Shown: positions 1 through 8,896 of the stretch, piece after piece
How the letters are laid out: each line of letters starts with the position of its first letter
Numbering within the stretch: position 1 is the first letter of the stretch
NCBI RefSeq assembly: GCF_900215505.1
Contig: NZ_LT907844.1
Span: 868,001 to 932,000, forward strand
From: Cohaesibacter sp. ES.047
Lineage (GTDB): Bacteria; Pseudomonadota; Alphaproteobacteria; Rhizobiales; Cohaesibacteraceae
Direction of reading: 5' to 3'
DNA length: 64,000 nt
Notes under the pieces: model-generated
What the model was told of the DNA's origin: nothing
The model's database searches: none
The model's input: only the letters and a program-made list of their open reading frames with translations
Program-made: the position numbers and the translations under genes

Positions 1-1
1 T

Positions 2-2671
2 CAGGACAACGAGCATCGGGCCGAGTCCCTCAACTTCTTCATCTACAATACCCTGCCGGGCACGACCAGTGCGGCGGGTGCGAAGGCCGAGTTCCTCAAA
101 GAGATCATTCTTGGCAAGGCCGATGTCAAGGAAATCACGCCAAGCTTTGCTTTTGAGCTGCTGGCTCACATGCGGGGCGGTCCTTCGATCAAGGTGTTGA
201 TCGATCTTGCCTTTGGCGATGATGCCTCGATTGCGACTGAGGCTGCCGAAGTCTTGAAAACGCAGGTCTATCTGTATGAAGCCGACATGGACCGCATCAA
301 GGTGGCCTTTGAGGGCGGCAATCCGATTGCCAAAGATATTCTGGAAAGCTATGCCAAGGCTGAATTCTTCACCAAGCTGCCAGAGCTTGATGAGGAGATC
401 AAAGTCGTCACCTATATCGCTGCTGAAGGGGACATCTCGACCGACCTTCTGTCGCCGGGCAATCAGGCGCATTCCCGCTCTGACCGCGAATTGCACGGCA
501 AGTGCATGATTACGCCTGAAGCGCAGGCCGAGATTCAGGCCTTGCAGAAAAAGCATCCCGAAGCGCGTGTGATGCTGATCGCCGAGAAAGGCACCATGGG
601 TGTCGGGTCTTCGCGCATGTCTGGTGTCAACAACGTGGCGCTCTGGACAGGCAAACAAGCTAGCCCCTACATTCCTTTCGTCAACATCGCGCCGGTCGTT
701 GCCGGCACCAACGGCATTTCGCCCATCTTCCTGACCACGGTCGATGTGACGGGCGGTATCGGGCTTGATCTGAAGAACTGGGTCAAGAAAACTGATTCCG
801 ACGGCAAGGTCGTGCTCAATGAGAGCGGCGATCCGGTTCTGGAGCAGGTCTATTCCGTCGAAACCGGCAAGGTTCTGACCATCAACACCAAGACCAAGAC
901 GCTGTATGAAGGCGACAATGAGCTGGCTGACATTTCTGCGTCCTTCACGCCGCAGAAGGTCGAGTTCATGAAGGCTGGTGGTTCCTACCCGGTGGTCTTT
1001 GGCAAGAAACTGCAGACGTTTGCCGCTGAAACCCTTGGCGTTGAGGCAGCGCCTGTGTTCGCTCCGTCCAAAGAGGTGTCCATCGAAGGGCAGGGCCTGA
1101 CGGCGGTCGAGAAGATCTTTAACAGCAATGCCGTTGGCGTGGACAAGGACACTGTGCTGCATGCCGGGTCCGATGCGCGCGTGAAGGTCAATATTGTCGG
1201 CTCTCAGGATACAACCGGTCTGATGACCGCGCAGGAACTGGAATCGATGGCCGCAACGGTGATTTCACCAACGGTTGATGGTGCCTATCAGTCCGGCTGT
1301 CACACGGCATCGGTCTGGGACTTGAAGGCGCAGGCGAACATTCCGAAGCTGATGAAATTCATGAACAGCTTTGGTCTGATCACCGCGCGTGACCCGAAGG
1401 GCTCCTATCACTCCATGACGGACGTGATCCACAAGGTGCTCAACGACATAACCGTGGATGACTGGGCGATCATCATCGGCGGCGATTCGCACACCCGCAT
1501 GTCCAAGGGCGTTGCCTTTGGGGCCGATTCCGGAACCGTGGCGCTTGCGCTGGCGACCGGTGAAGCGACCATGCCGATCCCTCAGTCAGTCAAGGTGACC
1601 TTCAAGGGCTCCATGGCCGATTACATGGATTTCCGCGATGTTGTGCATGCGACGCAGGCCCAGATGCTCAAGCAGTTTGGCGAGAACGTCTTCCAGGGCC
1701 GGGTGATCGAAGTGCATATCGGCACCTTGCTTGCCGATCAGGCCTTCACCTTCACCGACTGGACCGCGGAGATGAAGGCCAAGGCCTCGATCTGCATCTC
1801 GCAGGACGAAACGCTGATCGGGTCTTTGGAGCTCGCCAAGAGCCGCATCCAGACCATGATCGACAAGGGCATGGAAAATGACGCAGGCACGCTTCAGGGT
1901 CTGATCGACAAGGCTGATGCACGGATCACCGAGATCCGGTCTGGCGAAAAGCCTGCACTGGCCCCTGATGACAATGCGAAATATTACGCCGAAGTTGTTG
2001 TTGATCTGGACCAGATCGTCGAGCCGATGATTGCCGACCCGGATGTGAACAACGCCGATGTATCCAAGCGCTATACCCACGATACCATCCGTCCTGTTTC
2101 CTTCTATGGTGGCGACAAGAAGGTGGATCTTGGCTTTGTTGGTTCCTGCATGGTGCATAAGGGTGACATGAAGATCGTCGCCCAGATGCTCAAGAATCTC
2201 GAAAAGGAAAGCGGCAAGGTTGAATTCAAGGCGCCTCTGGTGGTCGCAGCGCCGACCTACAACATCATTGATGAGTTGAAGGCAGAGGGTGATTGGGAAA
2301 TCCTGCAGCACTATTCGGGCTTCGAGTTCGATGACATGATGCCAAAGAGCACCGCGCGGACGGAATATGAGAATATTCTCTATCTGGAGCGTCCGGGCTG
2401 TAACCTCTGCATGGGCAACCAGGAAAAGGCAGCAAAGGGCGACACCGTACTGGCGACGTCTACGCGCCTGTTCCAGGGCCGTGTCGTGGAGGATTCCTCG
2501 GAGAAGAAAGGTGAGTCCCTGCTCGCGTCGACCCCGGTTGTGGTTCTGTCTGCAATCCTTGGGCGGACACCGAACATGACCGAGTATAAGGCCGCCGTTG
2601 AGGGGATTAATCTGACGAAATTCTCGCCACCGCTGGAAAAACCTGCGGCTGCCAGATCGGTTCACTTCTAG
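2..2671 (+). CDS. acnB: Aconitate hydratase B (bifunctional 2-methylisocitrate dehydratase type), 5' end outside window
   Basis: The frame is open from the first bases of the window, so the start lies upstream; about 889 residues are visible and perhaps 35 N-terminal ones are missing. It interconverts citrate and isocitrate in the TCA cycle, and AcnB enzymes often also act on 2-methylisocitrate. Visible marks are the HEAT-like and swivel domains first (GTMGVGSSRMSGVNN), then GSQDTTG, GGDSHTR, the first cluster cysteine in FVGSCMVHKG, and the last two in GCNLCMGNQ. It lies 377 bp upstream of acnA on the same strand and has its own terminator. From memory of the family, the sequence, including an insert around GGIGLDLKNWVKK, resembles Bacteroidetes AcnB more than the enterobacterial form. 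Identification is firm; the origin is inferred. Confidence 0.95.
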   Translation, partial: QDNEHRAESLNFFIYNTLPGTTSAAGAKAEFLKEIILGKADVKEITPSFAFELLAHMRGGPSIKVLIDLAFGDDASIATEAAEVLKTQVYLYEADMDRIKVAFEGGNPIAKDILESYAKAEFFTKLPELDEEIKVVTYIAAEGDISTDLLSPGNQAHSRSDRELHGKCMITPEAQAEIQALQKKHPEARVMLIAEKGTMGVGSSRMSGVNNVALWTGKQASPYIPFVNIAPVVAGTNGISPIFLTTVDVTGGIGLDLKNWVKKTDSDGKVVLNESGDPVLEQVYSVETGKVLTINTKTKTLYEGDNELADISASFTPQKVEFMKAGGSYPVVFGKKLQTFAAETLGVEAAPVFAPSKEVSIEGQGLTAVEKIFNSNAVGVDKDTVLHAGSDARVKVNIVGSQDTTGLMTAQELESMAATVISPTVDGAYQSGCHTASVWDLKAQANIPKLMKFMNSFGLITARDPKGSYHSMTDVIHKVLNDITVDDWAIIIGGDSHTRMSKGVAFGADSGTVALALATGEATMPIPQSVKVTFKGSMADYMDFRDVVHATQAQMLKQFGENVFQGRVIEVHIGTLLADQAFTFTDWTAEMKAKASICISQDETLIGSLELAKSRIQTMIDKGMENDAGTLQGLIDKADARITEIRSGEKPALAPDDNAKYYAEVVVDLDQIVEPMIADPDVNNADVSKRYTHDTIRPVSFYGGDKKVDLGFVGSCMVHKGDMKIVAQMLKNLEKESGKVEFKAPLVVAAPTYNIIDELKAEGDWEILQHYSGFEFDDMMPKSTARTEYENILYLERPGCNLCMGNQEKAAKGDTVLATSTRLFQGRVVEDSSEKKGESLLASTPVVVLSAILGRTPNMTEYKAAVEGINLTKFSPPLEKPAAARSVHF

Positions 2672-2703
2672 GGATCTGCTCCCAAAGTCTATATCGAAAA
2701 TGA

Positions 2704-2750
2704 GAGGCGCTGTGTCCCTATTATGTAGGGCCAGCGCCTCTTTCATTTTT
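2704..2750 (+). terminator. Rho-independent terminator of acnB
   Basis: A 9-bp GC-rich stem (GAGGCGCTG pairing with CAGCGCCTC) has a nested CCCT/AGGG pairing inside and is followed by a T-rich tract. It begins about 30 bp after the acnB stop. Confidence 0.85.
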
Positions 2751-3048
2751 GGGGTGCGGCCTTGCATTATTAGGCGTTTTTGCTTCAAGGGCGCCCGCCG
2801 ATAGCCCTATCGATCAAGGGCACGTCTGATCGGGATTCTCTTGTCGCCACTTTATAATTCGCGCACAATCCTTATATGAAGTTCAGAAATATGACCGTCT
2901 GCGAGGCTCTTGCGGCCTGAGCACAGCCTTAGAAAGTATGGCTGTCTTTCCCGGCAGGCCTCTGACAAAATGCTGGTCGGCATTGCCCCGATAGACCGAC
3001 ACACAGACCCTTGATGTTTCAAGTTTAAGCAAAAGGACTGGATCAGCC
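2751..3048. other. acnB-acnA intergenic region, probable acnA promoter and leader
   Basis: The gap from the acnB stop to acnA is 377 bp including the terminator. The remaining 298 bp hold no convincing ORF on either strand. With a terminator in front, acnA must have its own promoter here. I could not pick out confident -35/-10 boxes. Confidence 0.5.
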
Positions 3049-5724
3049 GTGACCAAATCTCTCGACAGTTTCAACGCCAGAAAGACCCTTGAGGTCAATG
3101 GCAAAAGTTATACCTATTTCAGCCTGCCCGAGGCGGAAAAGAATGGCCTTGAAGGCGTTTCAAAGCTCCCTTTTTCGCTCAAGGTTGTGCTTGAGAACCT
3201 TCTCCGTTTCGAAGACGGACGGACCGTGACCGCCGATGACATTCGCGCCTGTGCTGAATGGCTTGTCGAATGCAAATCTTCGGCCGAGATTTCCTACCGT
3301 CCGGCGCGCGTGTTGATGCAGGACTTCACTGGCGTTCCCGCGGTTGTTGACCTTGCCGCGATGCGCGACGCCTCCAAGACGCTCGGGTCCGACCCGCAGA
3401 AGATCAACCCGCAGGTGCCTGTCGATCTGGTTATCGACCACTCGGTGATGGTTGATCATTTCGGCAATCCGCTTGCCTTCAAACAGAATGTGGACCTTGA
3501 GTATGAGCGCAACGCCGAACGGTACGAGTTTCTGCGCTGGGGCCAGCAGGCCTTTGACAATTTCCGCGTTGTGCCGCCGGGAACCGGCATTTGCCATCAG
3601 GTGAACCTTGAATATCTGGCCCAGACCGTCTGGACCAAGGAAGAGGACGGCGAAGTCATCGCCTATCCCGATACCCTTGTGGGGACCGATAGCCACACCA
3701 CCATGGTCAACGGGCTTGCGGTTCTTGGCTGGGGCGTTGGCGGTATCGAGGCCGAAGCTGCGATGCTCGGCCAACCGGTGACCATGCTGATCCCGGAAGT
3801 GGTCGGCTTCCGCCTGAGTGGTGAGATGACCGAAGGAACCACCGCAACTGACCTTGTGCTCACCATCGTTGAAATGCTGCGCAAAAAGGGTGTGGTTGGT
3901 AAATTCGTCGAATTCTATGGCCCGGGCCTTGATAATCTCAGCCTTGAAGATCAGGCGACCATCGCCAACATGGCACCCGAATATGGTGCCACGTGCGGCT
4001 TCTTCCCTGTCGATAAAGATACTTTGAAATATCTGGAAGTCACGGGGCGCGACAGTGATCGCGTCGCTCTGGTCGAGGCCTATTCGAAGGCGCAGGGCAT
4101 GTTCCGCGACGCAAACAGCGTTGAGCCAAGCTTCACCGACACGCTGTCGCTGGATCTGGCCGATGTGGTTCCTTCCATTTCGGGTCCGAAACGCCCGCAG
4201 GACCGTATTGCCCTGACCGAGGCCGACACTGCGTTTGCCAAGGCTATGGAGAGCGAGTTCAATCAGCCGAACGAGCTGGACAAGCGGGTGCCGGTTGCGG
4301 GTCGTGATCATGATCTGGGCAATGGCGATGTGGTCATTGCTGCCATCACCTCGTGCACCAACACCTCGAACCCGTCCGTTCTGATCGGCGCTGGCCTTGT
4401 GGCGCGTAAGGCGTTGGAGAAAGGCCTTTCCGTCAAGCCTTGGGTCAAGACCTCATTGGCACCGGGTTCGCAGGTTGTAACCGACTATCTGGAAAAGGCG
4501 GGCGTGCAGGGCGATCTTGATGCGCTTGGCTTCAACCTTGTTGGTTATGGCTGCACGACCTGTATCGGTAACTCCGGCCCTCTGCCGCCCGAGATTTCCG
4601 AAGCGGTTCAGGACAACAATCTGGTGGCCTGCTCGGTGCTTTCGGGCAACCGCAACTTTGAAGGCCGCGTCAACCCGGACGTGCGGGCGAACTTCCTAGC
4701 ATCGCCGCCGCTCGTTGTGGCCTATGCGCTTGCGGGCTCACTCAACATCAACATCACCAAGGATCCGATTGGCGAAGATCCCAAGGGCAATCCGGTCTAT
4801 CTCAAGGACCTTTGGCCGACCAACGAGGAAATCGCCACCATCGTGCGCGAGGCCGTGACCCGCGAGATGTTCCAGAGCCGCTATTCCGATGTCTTCAAGG
4901 GCGATCCGAAGTGGCAGCAGATCGAAGTCGAGCCGAGCGAAACCTACAATTGGAATAGCTCTTCGACTTATGTCCAGAACCCACCTTACTTTGAAGGCAT
5001 GGACCCGCAGCCCAAACCTGTCGAGGACATCAAGGGCGCGCGCATTCTGTCGCTGTTCCTTGATTCCATCACCACGGACCATATTTCTCCGGCGGGCAGT
5101 TTCAAGCCTGATACCCCGGCAGGCCGGTATCTCACCGAGCGTCAAGTGGCACCCAAGGACTTCAACTCCTACGGTTCGCGGCGCGGCAACCACGAGATCA
5201 TGATGCGCGGCACCTTTGCCAATATCCGCATCAAGAACCAGCTGGCTCCGGGCACGGAAGGCGGCTTCTCGATGAAGGATGGTGAGGTCAAACCGATGTA
5301 TGACGTCGCCATGGCCTACAAGGATGAAGGCACGCCGCTCGTCGTCTTTGCCGGTAAGGAATATGGCACCGGGTCCTCCCGTGACTGGGCGGCCAAGGGT
5401 ACCAACCTGCTTGGCGTCCGCGCCGTGGTGGTTCAATCCTTTGAGCGCATTCACCGCTCCAACCTTGTCGGTATGGGCGTCTTGCCGCTGCAGTTCAAGG
5501 ATGATGAGAGCTGGCAGTCGGTCGGCATCAAGGGCGATGAGGAGATTACCATTCTGGGGCTTTCCGAACTCAAGCCCCGGCAGGATGTGGATGTCCACGT
5601 CAAGTTCGCTGACGGGTCCGAGAAGACAATCAGCACCCTGTGCCGGATCGATACCGAGGATGAGCTCGACTATTATCGCAACGGCGGCATCCTGCACTAT
5701 GTGCTGAGGGATCTGGCGTCGTAG
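3049..5724 (+). CDS. acnA: Aconitate hydratase A
   Basis: Monomeric [4Fe-4S] aconitase of the AcnA/IRP1 family, converting citrate to isocitrate via cis-aconitate in the cytoplasm. The 891 residues match the family length. Signatures include [11 protein letters not shown], the cluster cysteine in [10 protein letters not shown], the CTTC pair in [13 protein letters not shown] and the C-terminal swivel motif [17 protein letters not shown]. The start is GTG, with an AAGGA about 11 bases upstream. It follows an AcnB-type enzyme on the same strand but has separate terminators, so the two are probably transcribed independently. AcnA is the usual housekeeping aconitase in Hyphomicrobiales. Confidence 0.98.
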   Translation: MTKSLDSFNARKTLEVNGKSYTYFSLPEAEKNGLEGVSKLPFSLKVVLENLLRFEDGRTVTADDIRACAEWLVECKSSAEISYRPARVLMQDFTGVPAVVDLAAMRDASKTLGSDPQKINPQVPVDLVIDHSVMVDHFGNPLAFKQNVDLEYERNAERYEFLRWGQQAFDNFRVVPPGTGICHQVNLEYLAQTVWTKEEDGEVIAYPDTLVGTDSHTTMVNGLAVLGWGVGGIEAEAAMLGQPVTMLIPEVVGFRLSGEMTEGTTATDLVLTIVEMLRKKGVVGKFVEFYGPGLDNLSLEDQATIANMAPEYGATCGFFPVDKDTLKYLEVTGRDSDRVALVEAYSKAQGMFRDANSVEPSFTDTLSLDLADVVPSISGPKRPQDRIALTEADTAFAKAMESEFNQPNELDKRVPVAGRDHDLGNGDVVIAAITSCTNTSNPSVLIGAGLVARKALEKGLSVKPWVKTSLAPGSQVVTDYLEKAGVQGDLDALGFNLVGYGCTTCIGNSGPLPPEISEAVQDNNLVACSVLSGNRNFEGRVNPDVRANFLASPPLVVAYALAGSLNINITKDPIGEDPKGNPVYLKDLWPTNEEIATIVREAVTREMFQSRYSDVFKGDPKWQQIEVEPSETYNWNSSSTYVQNPPYFEGMDPQPKPVEDIKGARILSLFLDSITTDHISPAGSFKPDTPAGRYLTERQVAPKDFNSYGSRRGNHEIMMRGTFANIRIKNQLAPGTEGGFSMKDGEVKPMYDVAMAYKDEGTPLVVFAGKEYGTGSSRDWAAKGTNLLGVRAVVVQSFERIHRSNLVGMGVLPLQFKDDESWQSVGIKGDEEITILGLSELKPRQDVDVHVKFADGSEKTISTLCRIDTEDELDYYRNGGILHYVLRDLAS

Positions 5725-5746
5725 GCATTCCTGATTGCAATCCATG

Positions 5747-5774
5747 AAACCCGGTGCTTTCGCGCCGGGTTTTT
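5747..5774 (+). terminator. Rho-independent terminator of acnA
   Basis: AAACCCGGTGC pairs with GCGCCGGGTTT across a 4-base loop and is followed by a run of T. It lies 22 bp after the acnA stop. Confidence 0.9.
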
Positions 5775-6000
5775 GTGTTTGTTGACAAGGCTTGTGTCAG
5801 GGTGCATGAAATAAGGCAGTGATGAAGAAACAGGAGTTTTGATGTCCCGCTGAGGAGCGAAGCCAAAAGCGCTTCCAATGGCATGAAACACGTAAGATCC
5901 GGTCGCGCCGGTCGCGAGCGGGGTGTTTCTGTGCGCCCAGTTTTAAAGATAACGAGCCCGGTTGGCCATGCGCCTTCCGGCACTGTCTGGACATCATACA

Positions 6001-6432
6001 ATGATCCGAAAATTTACATCAGAAGACAAAGACGCGGCAATTGCGCTTTGGCGCTCTGCCAGTGATCTGGCGCATTCCTTTTTGCCTGCAGACTTCATGG
6101 AAGAGGCCGAGCGGCTGACCCGCGATACCTATCTCGATCTGGCCGAAACCTGGGTCTATGAAATCGATGGCAAGGTCGTTGGCTTCATCGGTCTTCTCGA
6201 CAATCTCGTCGGTGGCCTTTTCGTCGACCCGCTGCATCACGGCAAGGGGATCGGACGCGCCCTCGTTGACAAGGGCGTCGAAGAGAAAGGCGCGCTGGTT
6301 GTTGAAGTCTTCGTCGATAATTCCATCGGTCGCGGGTTTTATGCCGCTTATGGGTTTACGGGCAACAAGCAGGTGACTGACCCCAATTCTGGCTTCCCTC
6401 TGCTCCAACTGACGTACGAGCCAAAGAGCTAG
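6001..6432 (+). CDS. GNAT-family N-acetyltransferase, YjaB-like
   Basis: A 143-residue single-domain GNAT protein. Resemblance to E. coli YjaB runs over its length: a WRS...HSFLP segment near residues 17-26, the GLFVDP strand, the acetyl-CoA loop HHGKGIGRALV at about residues 80-90, and a C-terminal FYAAYGF then FPLLQLTYEP. It should transfer an acetyl group from acetyl-CoA to an unknown substrate. The ATG at 6001 fits the family N-terminus (MIRKFT). A TTG at 5962 in the same frame would add 13 residues with no family match. The Shine-Dalgarno is weak. A TTGACA at about 5781 could be a -35 box, but I see no good -10. Confidence 0.85.
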   Translation: MIRKFTSEDKDAAIALWRSASDLAHSFLPADFMEEAERLTRDTYLDLAETWVYEIDGKVVGFIGLLDNLVGGLFVDPLHHGKGIGRALVDKGVEEKGALVVEVFVDNSIGRGFYAAYGFTGNKQVTDPNSGFPLLQLTYEPKS

Positions 6433-6443
6433 ACGATGATTTG

Positions 6444-6470
6444 CCCGGCGCTCAAGTCTTGAGTGCCGGG
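6444..6470 (+). terminator. Terminator-like hairpin after the GNAT gene
   Basis: CCCGGCGCTCA pairs with TGAGTGCCGGG (one G-T opposition) around a short loop, just after the GNAT stop. No T tract follows, so it may stabilise mRNA ends rather than terminate by itself. Confidence 0.4.
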
Positions 6471-6553
6471 ATAGGTGTTGCATTTTCGTGCTGTTCTTTG
6501 CGACACTGAATGTAGTACCTTCCAGCTTCGATTTCCCTTTCAAGAGTATTGCA

Positions 6554-7402
6554 ATGACCCAAATTGCCCCCGTCGACGCCGACGCCCGGCGTGCCGTCAA
6601 ACCGGTGATCTGTTATCCGACCGACACCCTGCCCAAGCCAGACATGGCGCTCTATGAAGCAGCGCGATCGGGCCTTACGAAAGTGGGCGACGTGGTGGTG
6701 CCGCCGCGTGAAGCCGCCTATATCGAGGTCCCGGCAGGGCATTTCCTGAGGATTGTCAGCATTGAGGGGCCGCAGGTTGGCGATCTCAATCTATTCAGCG
6801 GCTCCGATCTTGCCGAGCGCTTCTATTCGGGCAAGACACGGGCGCTGCATGGCACGCACGTGACGACCGGGGATCAGCTATGGTCCTCATTTCCCTATAT
6901 GCGGCCCATGGCCACCATCGTTGCGGACACGCTTGACTGGTATGGCATCGATGAATTTGGCGCCTCCGTGCATGATGTGATCGGCACGCGATGTGATCCC
7001 TACACCGGCCGCCTGCTCAATGGGCGCGATTATCACCATTGCTGTCATTCCAACCTGATCCGCTCGCTCAGCGATGCCGTTGGTCTCGGTGTGATCGAAG
7101 CCGAGGTGCTGGTGCATGATGTGCTCAATGTCTTCATGTGCACAGGTTTCACGCGCGATACGGGTCAATATTTCATGAAACAGAGCCCGGTGCGCCCTGG
7201 CGACTATCTCGAGCTGTTTGCCGAGATTGATCTGCTGGCGGTCATGAGCGCCTGTCCGGGCGGCGATTGCTCATCGGAACATTCAAGCGATACAGCCAAC
7301 TGCCATCCGCTGTTGATGGAGGTCTACAAGCCTCGGGATGATGCGCTAGAGGGCTGGTCATCGCCAGCCAAGAACCAATATGATCGAACACACGGAAGAT
7401 AA
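6554..7402 (+). CDS. DUF1989 / urea carboxylase-associated family protein
   Basis: A 282-residue cytoplasmic protein of the DUF1989 family, which is found next to urea amidolyase or aminomethyltransferase-like genes in many bacteria; the biochemical activity is not established. Hallmarks are an N-terminal GDVVVPPREAAYIEVPAG strand pair, QVGDLNLF, a Cys/His-rich central segment (YHHCCHSN, then LNVFMCTG) and a late CPGGDCS motif, suggesting a metal-binding cupin-like fold. The ATG at 6554 was chosen because the 22 preceding in-frame residues look unlike the family. The aldo/keto reductase gene starts 11 bp after the stop, so the two are probably one transcript. No urea-pathway gene is nearby. 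Confidence 0.85.
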   Translation: MTQIAPVDADARRAVKPVICYPTDTLPKPDMALYEAARSGLTKVGDVVVPPREAAYIEVPAGHFLRIVSIEGPQVGDLNLFSGSDLAERFYSGKTRALHGTHVTTGDQLWSSFPYMRPMATIVADTLDWYGIDEFGASVHDVIGTRCDPYTGRLLNGRDYHHCCHSNLIRSLSDAVGLGVIEAEVLVHDVLNVFMCTGFTRDTGQYFMKQSPVRPGDYLELFAEIDLLAVMSACPGGDCSSEHSSDTANCHPLLMEVYKPRDDALEGWSSPAKNQYDRTHGR

Positions 7403-7413
7403 AGGACGGTCAA

Positions 7414-8442
7414 ATGACATATGTTCCAAACGAAAAACGATATGACACGATGATTTACCGCCGTTGTGGAAAGTCAGGCCTGAAACTTCCTGTGGTTTCG
7501 CTGGGGCTTTGGCACAATTTTGGTGATGATACACCGCATAAAACCAAACAGGCGATCTGCCGGGCGGCTTTTGACAGTGGCATCACCCATTTTGATCTGG
7601 CCAACAATTACGGCCCGCCCAAAGGCTCAGCCGAGTCTGCGTTCGGTGAGCTGCTGCGTACCGATTTTGCCGCGCATCGCGATGAGATGATCATCTCGTC
7701 CAAGGCGGGGTATGACATGTGGGAAGGACCTTACGGGGAATGGGGCAGCCGTAAGTATCTCATCGCGTCCTGCGAACAGTCCTTGAAACGCATGGGCGTC
7801 GATTATGTCGACATCTTCTACTCGCATCGTTTCGACCCCGATACGCCTTTGGAAGAGACCATGGGTGCGCTTGATACGCTGGTTCGTCAGGGCAAGGCGC
7901 TCTATGTGGGTATCTCGTCCTACAAATCTGACCGGACGCGGGAAGCGGTGCGGATCCTCAATGAGTTGGGCACCCCCTGTCTCATTCATCAGCCCGCCTA
8001 CAACATGCTCAATCGCTGGGTCGAGCGCGATGGTCTGAAGGACACGCTCAAGGAGCTGGGCGTCGGCTCGATCGCCTTCACGCCGCTCGCACAGGGGATG
8101 CTGACCAATAAATATCTTAAAGGCATTCCGGAAGGCTCGCGGGCGACACAGGGCAAGTCGCTCAAGCCGACCATGGTGTCGGAACAGGCGATTGCCAATC
8201 TCAACAAGCTCAATGACATCGCCAAGCGGCGCGGTCAGACCCTTGCTCAGATGGCCATTGCCTGGGTGCTGCGCGATGAAGGCATCACCACCGCATTGAT
8301 CGGGGCGTCCCGACCGGAACAGGTTCTGGATTGTGCCAAGGTGATCGAGAATCTCGACTTCACGGCTGAAGAGCTGGCCGAGATTGATCAATATGCGCAG
8401 GATGAAGATATCAACATCTGGGCCAAGTCTTCCGACCTCTAG
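7414..8442 (+). CDS. gpr: Aldo/keto reductase, L-glyceraldehyde 3-phosphate reductase family
   Basis: A 342-residue NADPH-dependent aldo/keto reductase that aligns from memory over its whole length with E. coli Gpr (YghZ). Shared segments are RYCGKSGL-like YRRCGKSGLKLP, SLGLWHNFG, HFDLANNYGPP with the catalytic tyrosine, IISSKAGYDMW, VDIFYSHRFD and FTPLAQGMLT. In E. coli the enzyme detoxifies L-glyceraldehyde 3-phosphate and also reduces methylglyoxal; whether the substrate is the same here is inferred. A strong AAAGGACGG Shine-Dalgarno sits just before the ATG. It is the distal gene of a probable pair with the DUF1989 gene and is followed by a terminator. Confidence 0.92.
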   Translation: MTYVPNEKRYDTMIYRRCGKSGLKLPVVSLGLWHNFGDDTPHKTKQAICRAAFDSGITHFDLANNYGPPKGSAESAFGELLRTDFAAHRDEMIISSKAGYDMWEGPYGEWGSRKYLIASCEQSLKRMGVDYVDIFYSHRFDPDTPLEETMGALDTLVRQGKALYVGISSYKSDRTREAVRILNELGTPCLIHQPAYNMLNRWVERDGLKDTLKELGVGSIAFTPLAQGMLTNKYLKGIPEGSRATQGKSLKPTMVSEQAIANLNKLNDIAKRRGQTLAQMAIAWVLRDEGITTALIGASRPEQVLDCAKVIENLDFTAEELAEIDQYAQDEDINIWAKSSDL

Positions 8443-8473
8443 GGGCGGGATGGCAACAGTCAGAGCTTGGATT

Positions 8474-8505
8474 GAGCGGGCAACATGTGTTGTCCGCTCT
8501 TTTTT
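8474..8505 (+). terminator. Rho-independent terminator of the DUF1989-gpr pair
   Basis: GAGCGG-CAACA pairs with TGTTG-CCGCTC through one G-T opposition, followed by TTTTTTT. It lies about 30 bp after the reductase stop and just before the end of the convergent DUF1674 gene. Confidence 0.85.
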
Positions 8506-8519
8506 GTCCTTAACATCGC

Positions 8520-8795
8520 TTAGAAATCGATGGCGCGACCGCCGATTTCATAGTCTTCATAGCGCGAGGGATCGAGACCGCCTCTGCCGCCAACCTCGGC
8601 GGGACGATCCGCGCTCACCTTGAGGGCATCGCGTTCCTTGCGGCGCTCTTCGGCCTCAAGCAAGGCGCGCTGGGCAGCAGGCGGCAAATCCTCAAACCGG
8701 CGGCGCGGTTTTTCCTCGGTTTCCGGCTCGGGGGGCATGTGGTCCACGGCGGTGCGGAAGACCGGGCCCTTGGTGTCTTTCTCCTGATCGGACAT
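8520..8795 (-). CDS. DUF1674 (SDHAF4-like) small protein
   Basis: A 91-residue soluble protein. Its last 20 residues, GGLDPSRYEDYEIGGRAIDF, carry the DUF1674 signature (a PxRYxDxExxGRxxDF pattern). In mitochondria the same domain is SDHAF4, which binds the flavinylated SdhA subunit during assembly of succinate dehydrogenase. Residues 1-70 are charged and probably disordered, with an RRRFEDLPPAAQRALLEAEERR segment likely helical. The ATG at 8795 has an AGGA about 6 bases upstream; a longer reading to 8864 is unsupported. It is divergent from htpX across 101 bp. sdhCDAB lies 44 kb away. The role in assembly is inferred from the eukaryotic family. Confidence 0.8.
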   Translation of the reverse strand: MSDQEKDTKGPVFRTAVDHMPPEPETEEKPRRRFEDLPPAAQRALLEAEERRKERDALKVSADRPAEVGGRGGLDPSRYEDYEIGGRAIDF

Positions 8796-8896
8796 GACGG
8801 ATCCTGTTTCGTCTTGAAATCTTATTTTCACGCCTAACATATAGGAAGTTGGATCGCGATCCAAAGCATGAAACTGATCGAGAGGATAATAAGGGC

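Noticed and set aside
170-172. ATG at 170 as the acnB start
   Set aside because: The upstream frame back to the window edge translates into family-conserved sequence (for example NTLPGTTSAAG), so the gene starts before the window.
1586-2788. A 400-codon minus-strand frame
   Set aside because: Antisense to acnB and crossing its terminator; no recognisable motif.
5962-6000. TTG start extending the GNAT protein by 13 residues
   Set aside because: The added residues do not match the family N-terminus, which begins at the ATG at 6001.
5725-6000. Short minus-strand frames between acnA and the GNAT gene
   Set aside because: They run through the acnA terminator, have no ribosome sites and no sensible composition.
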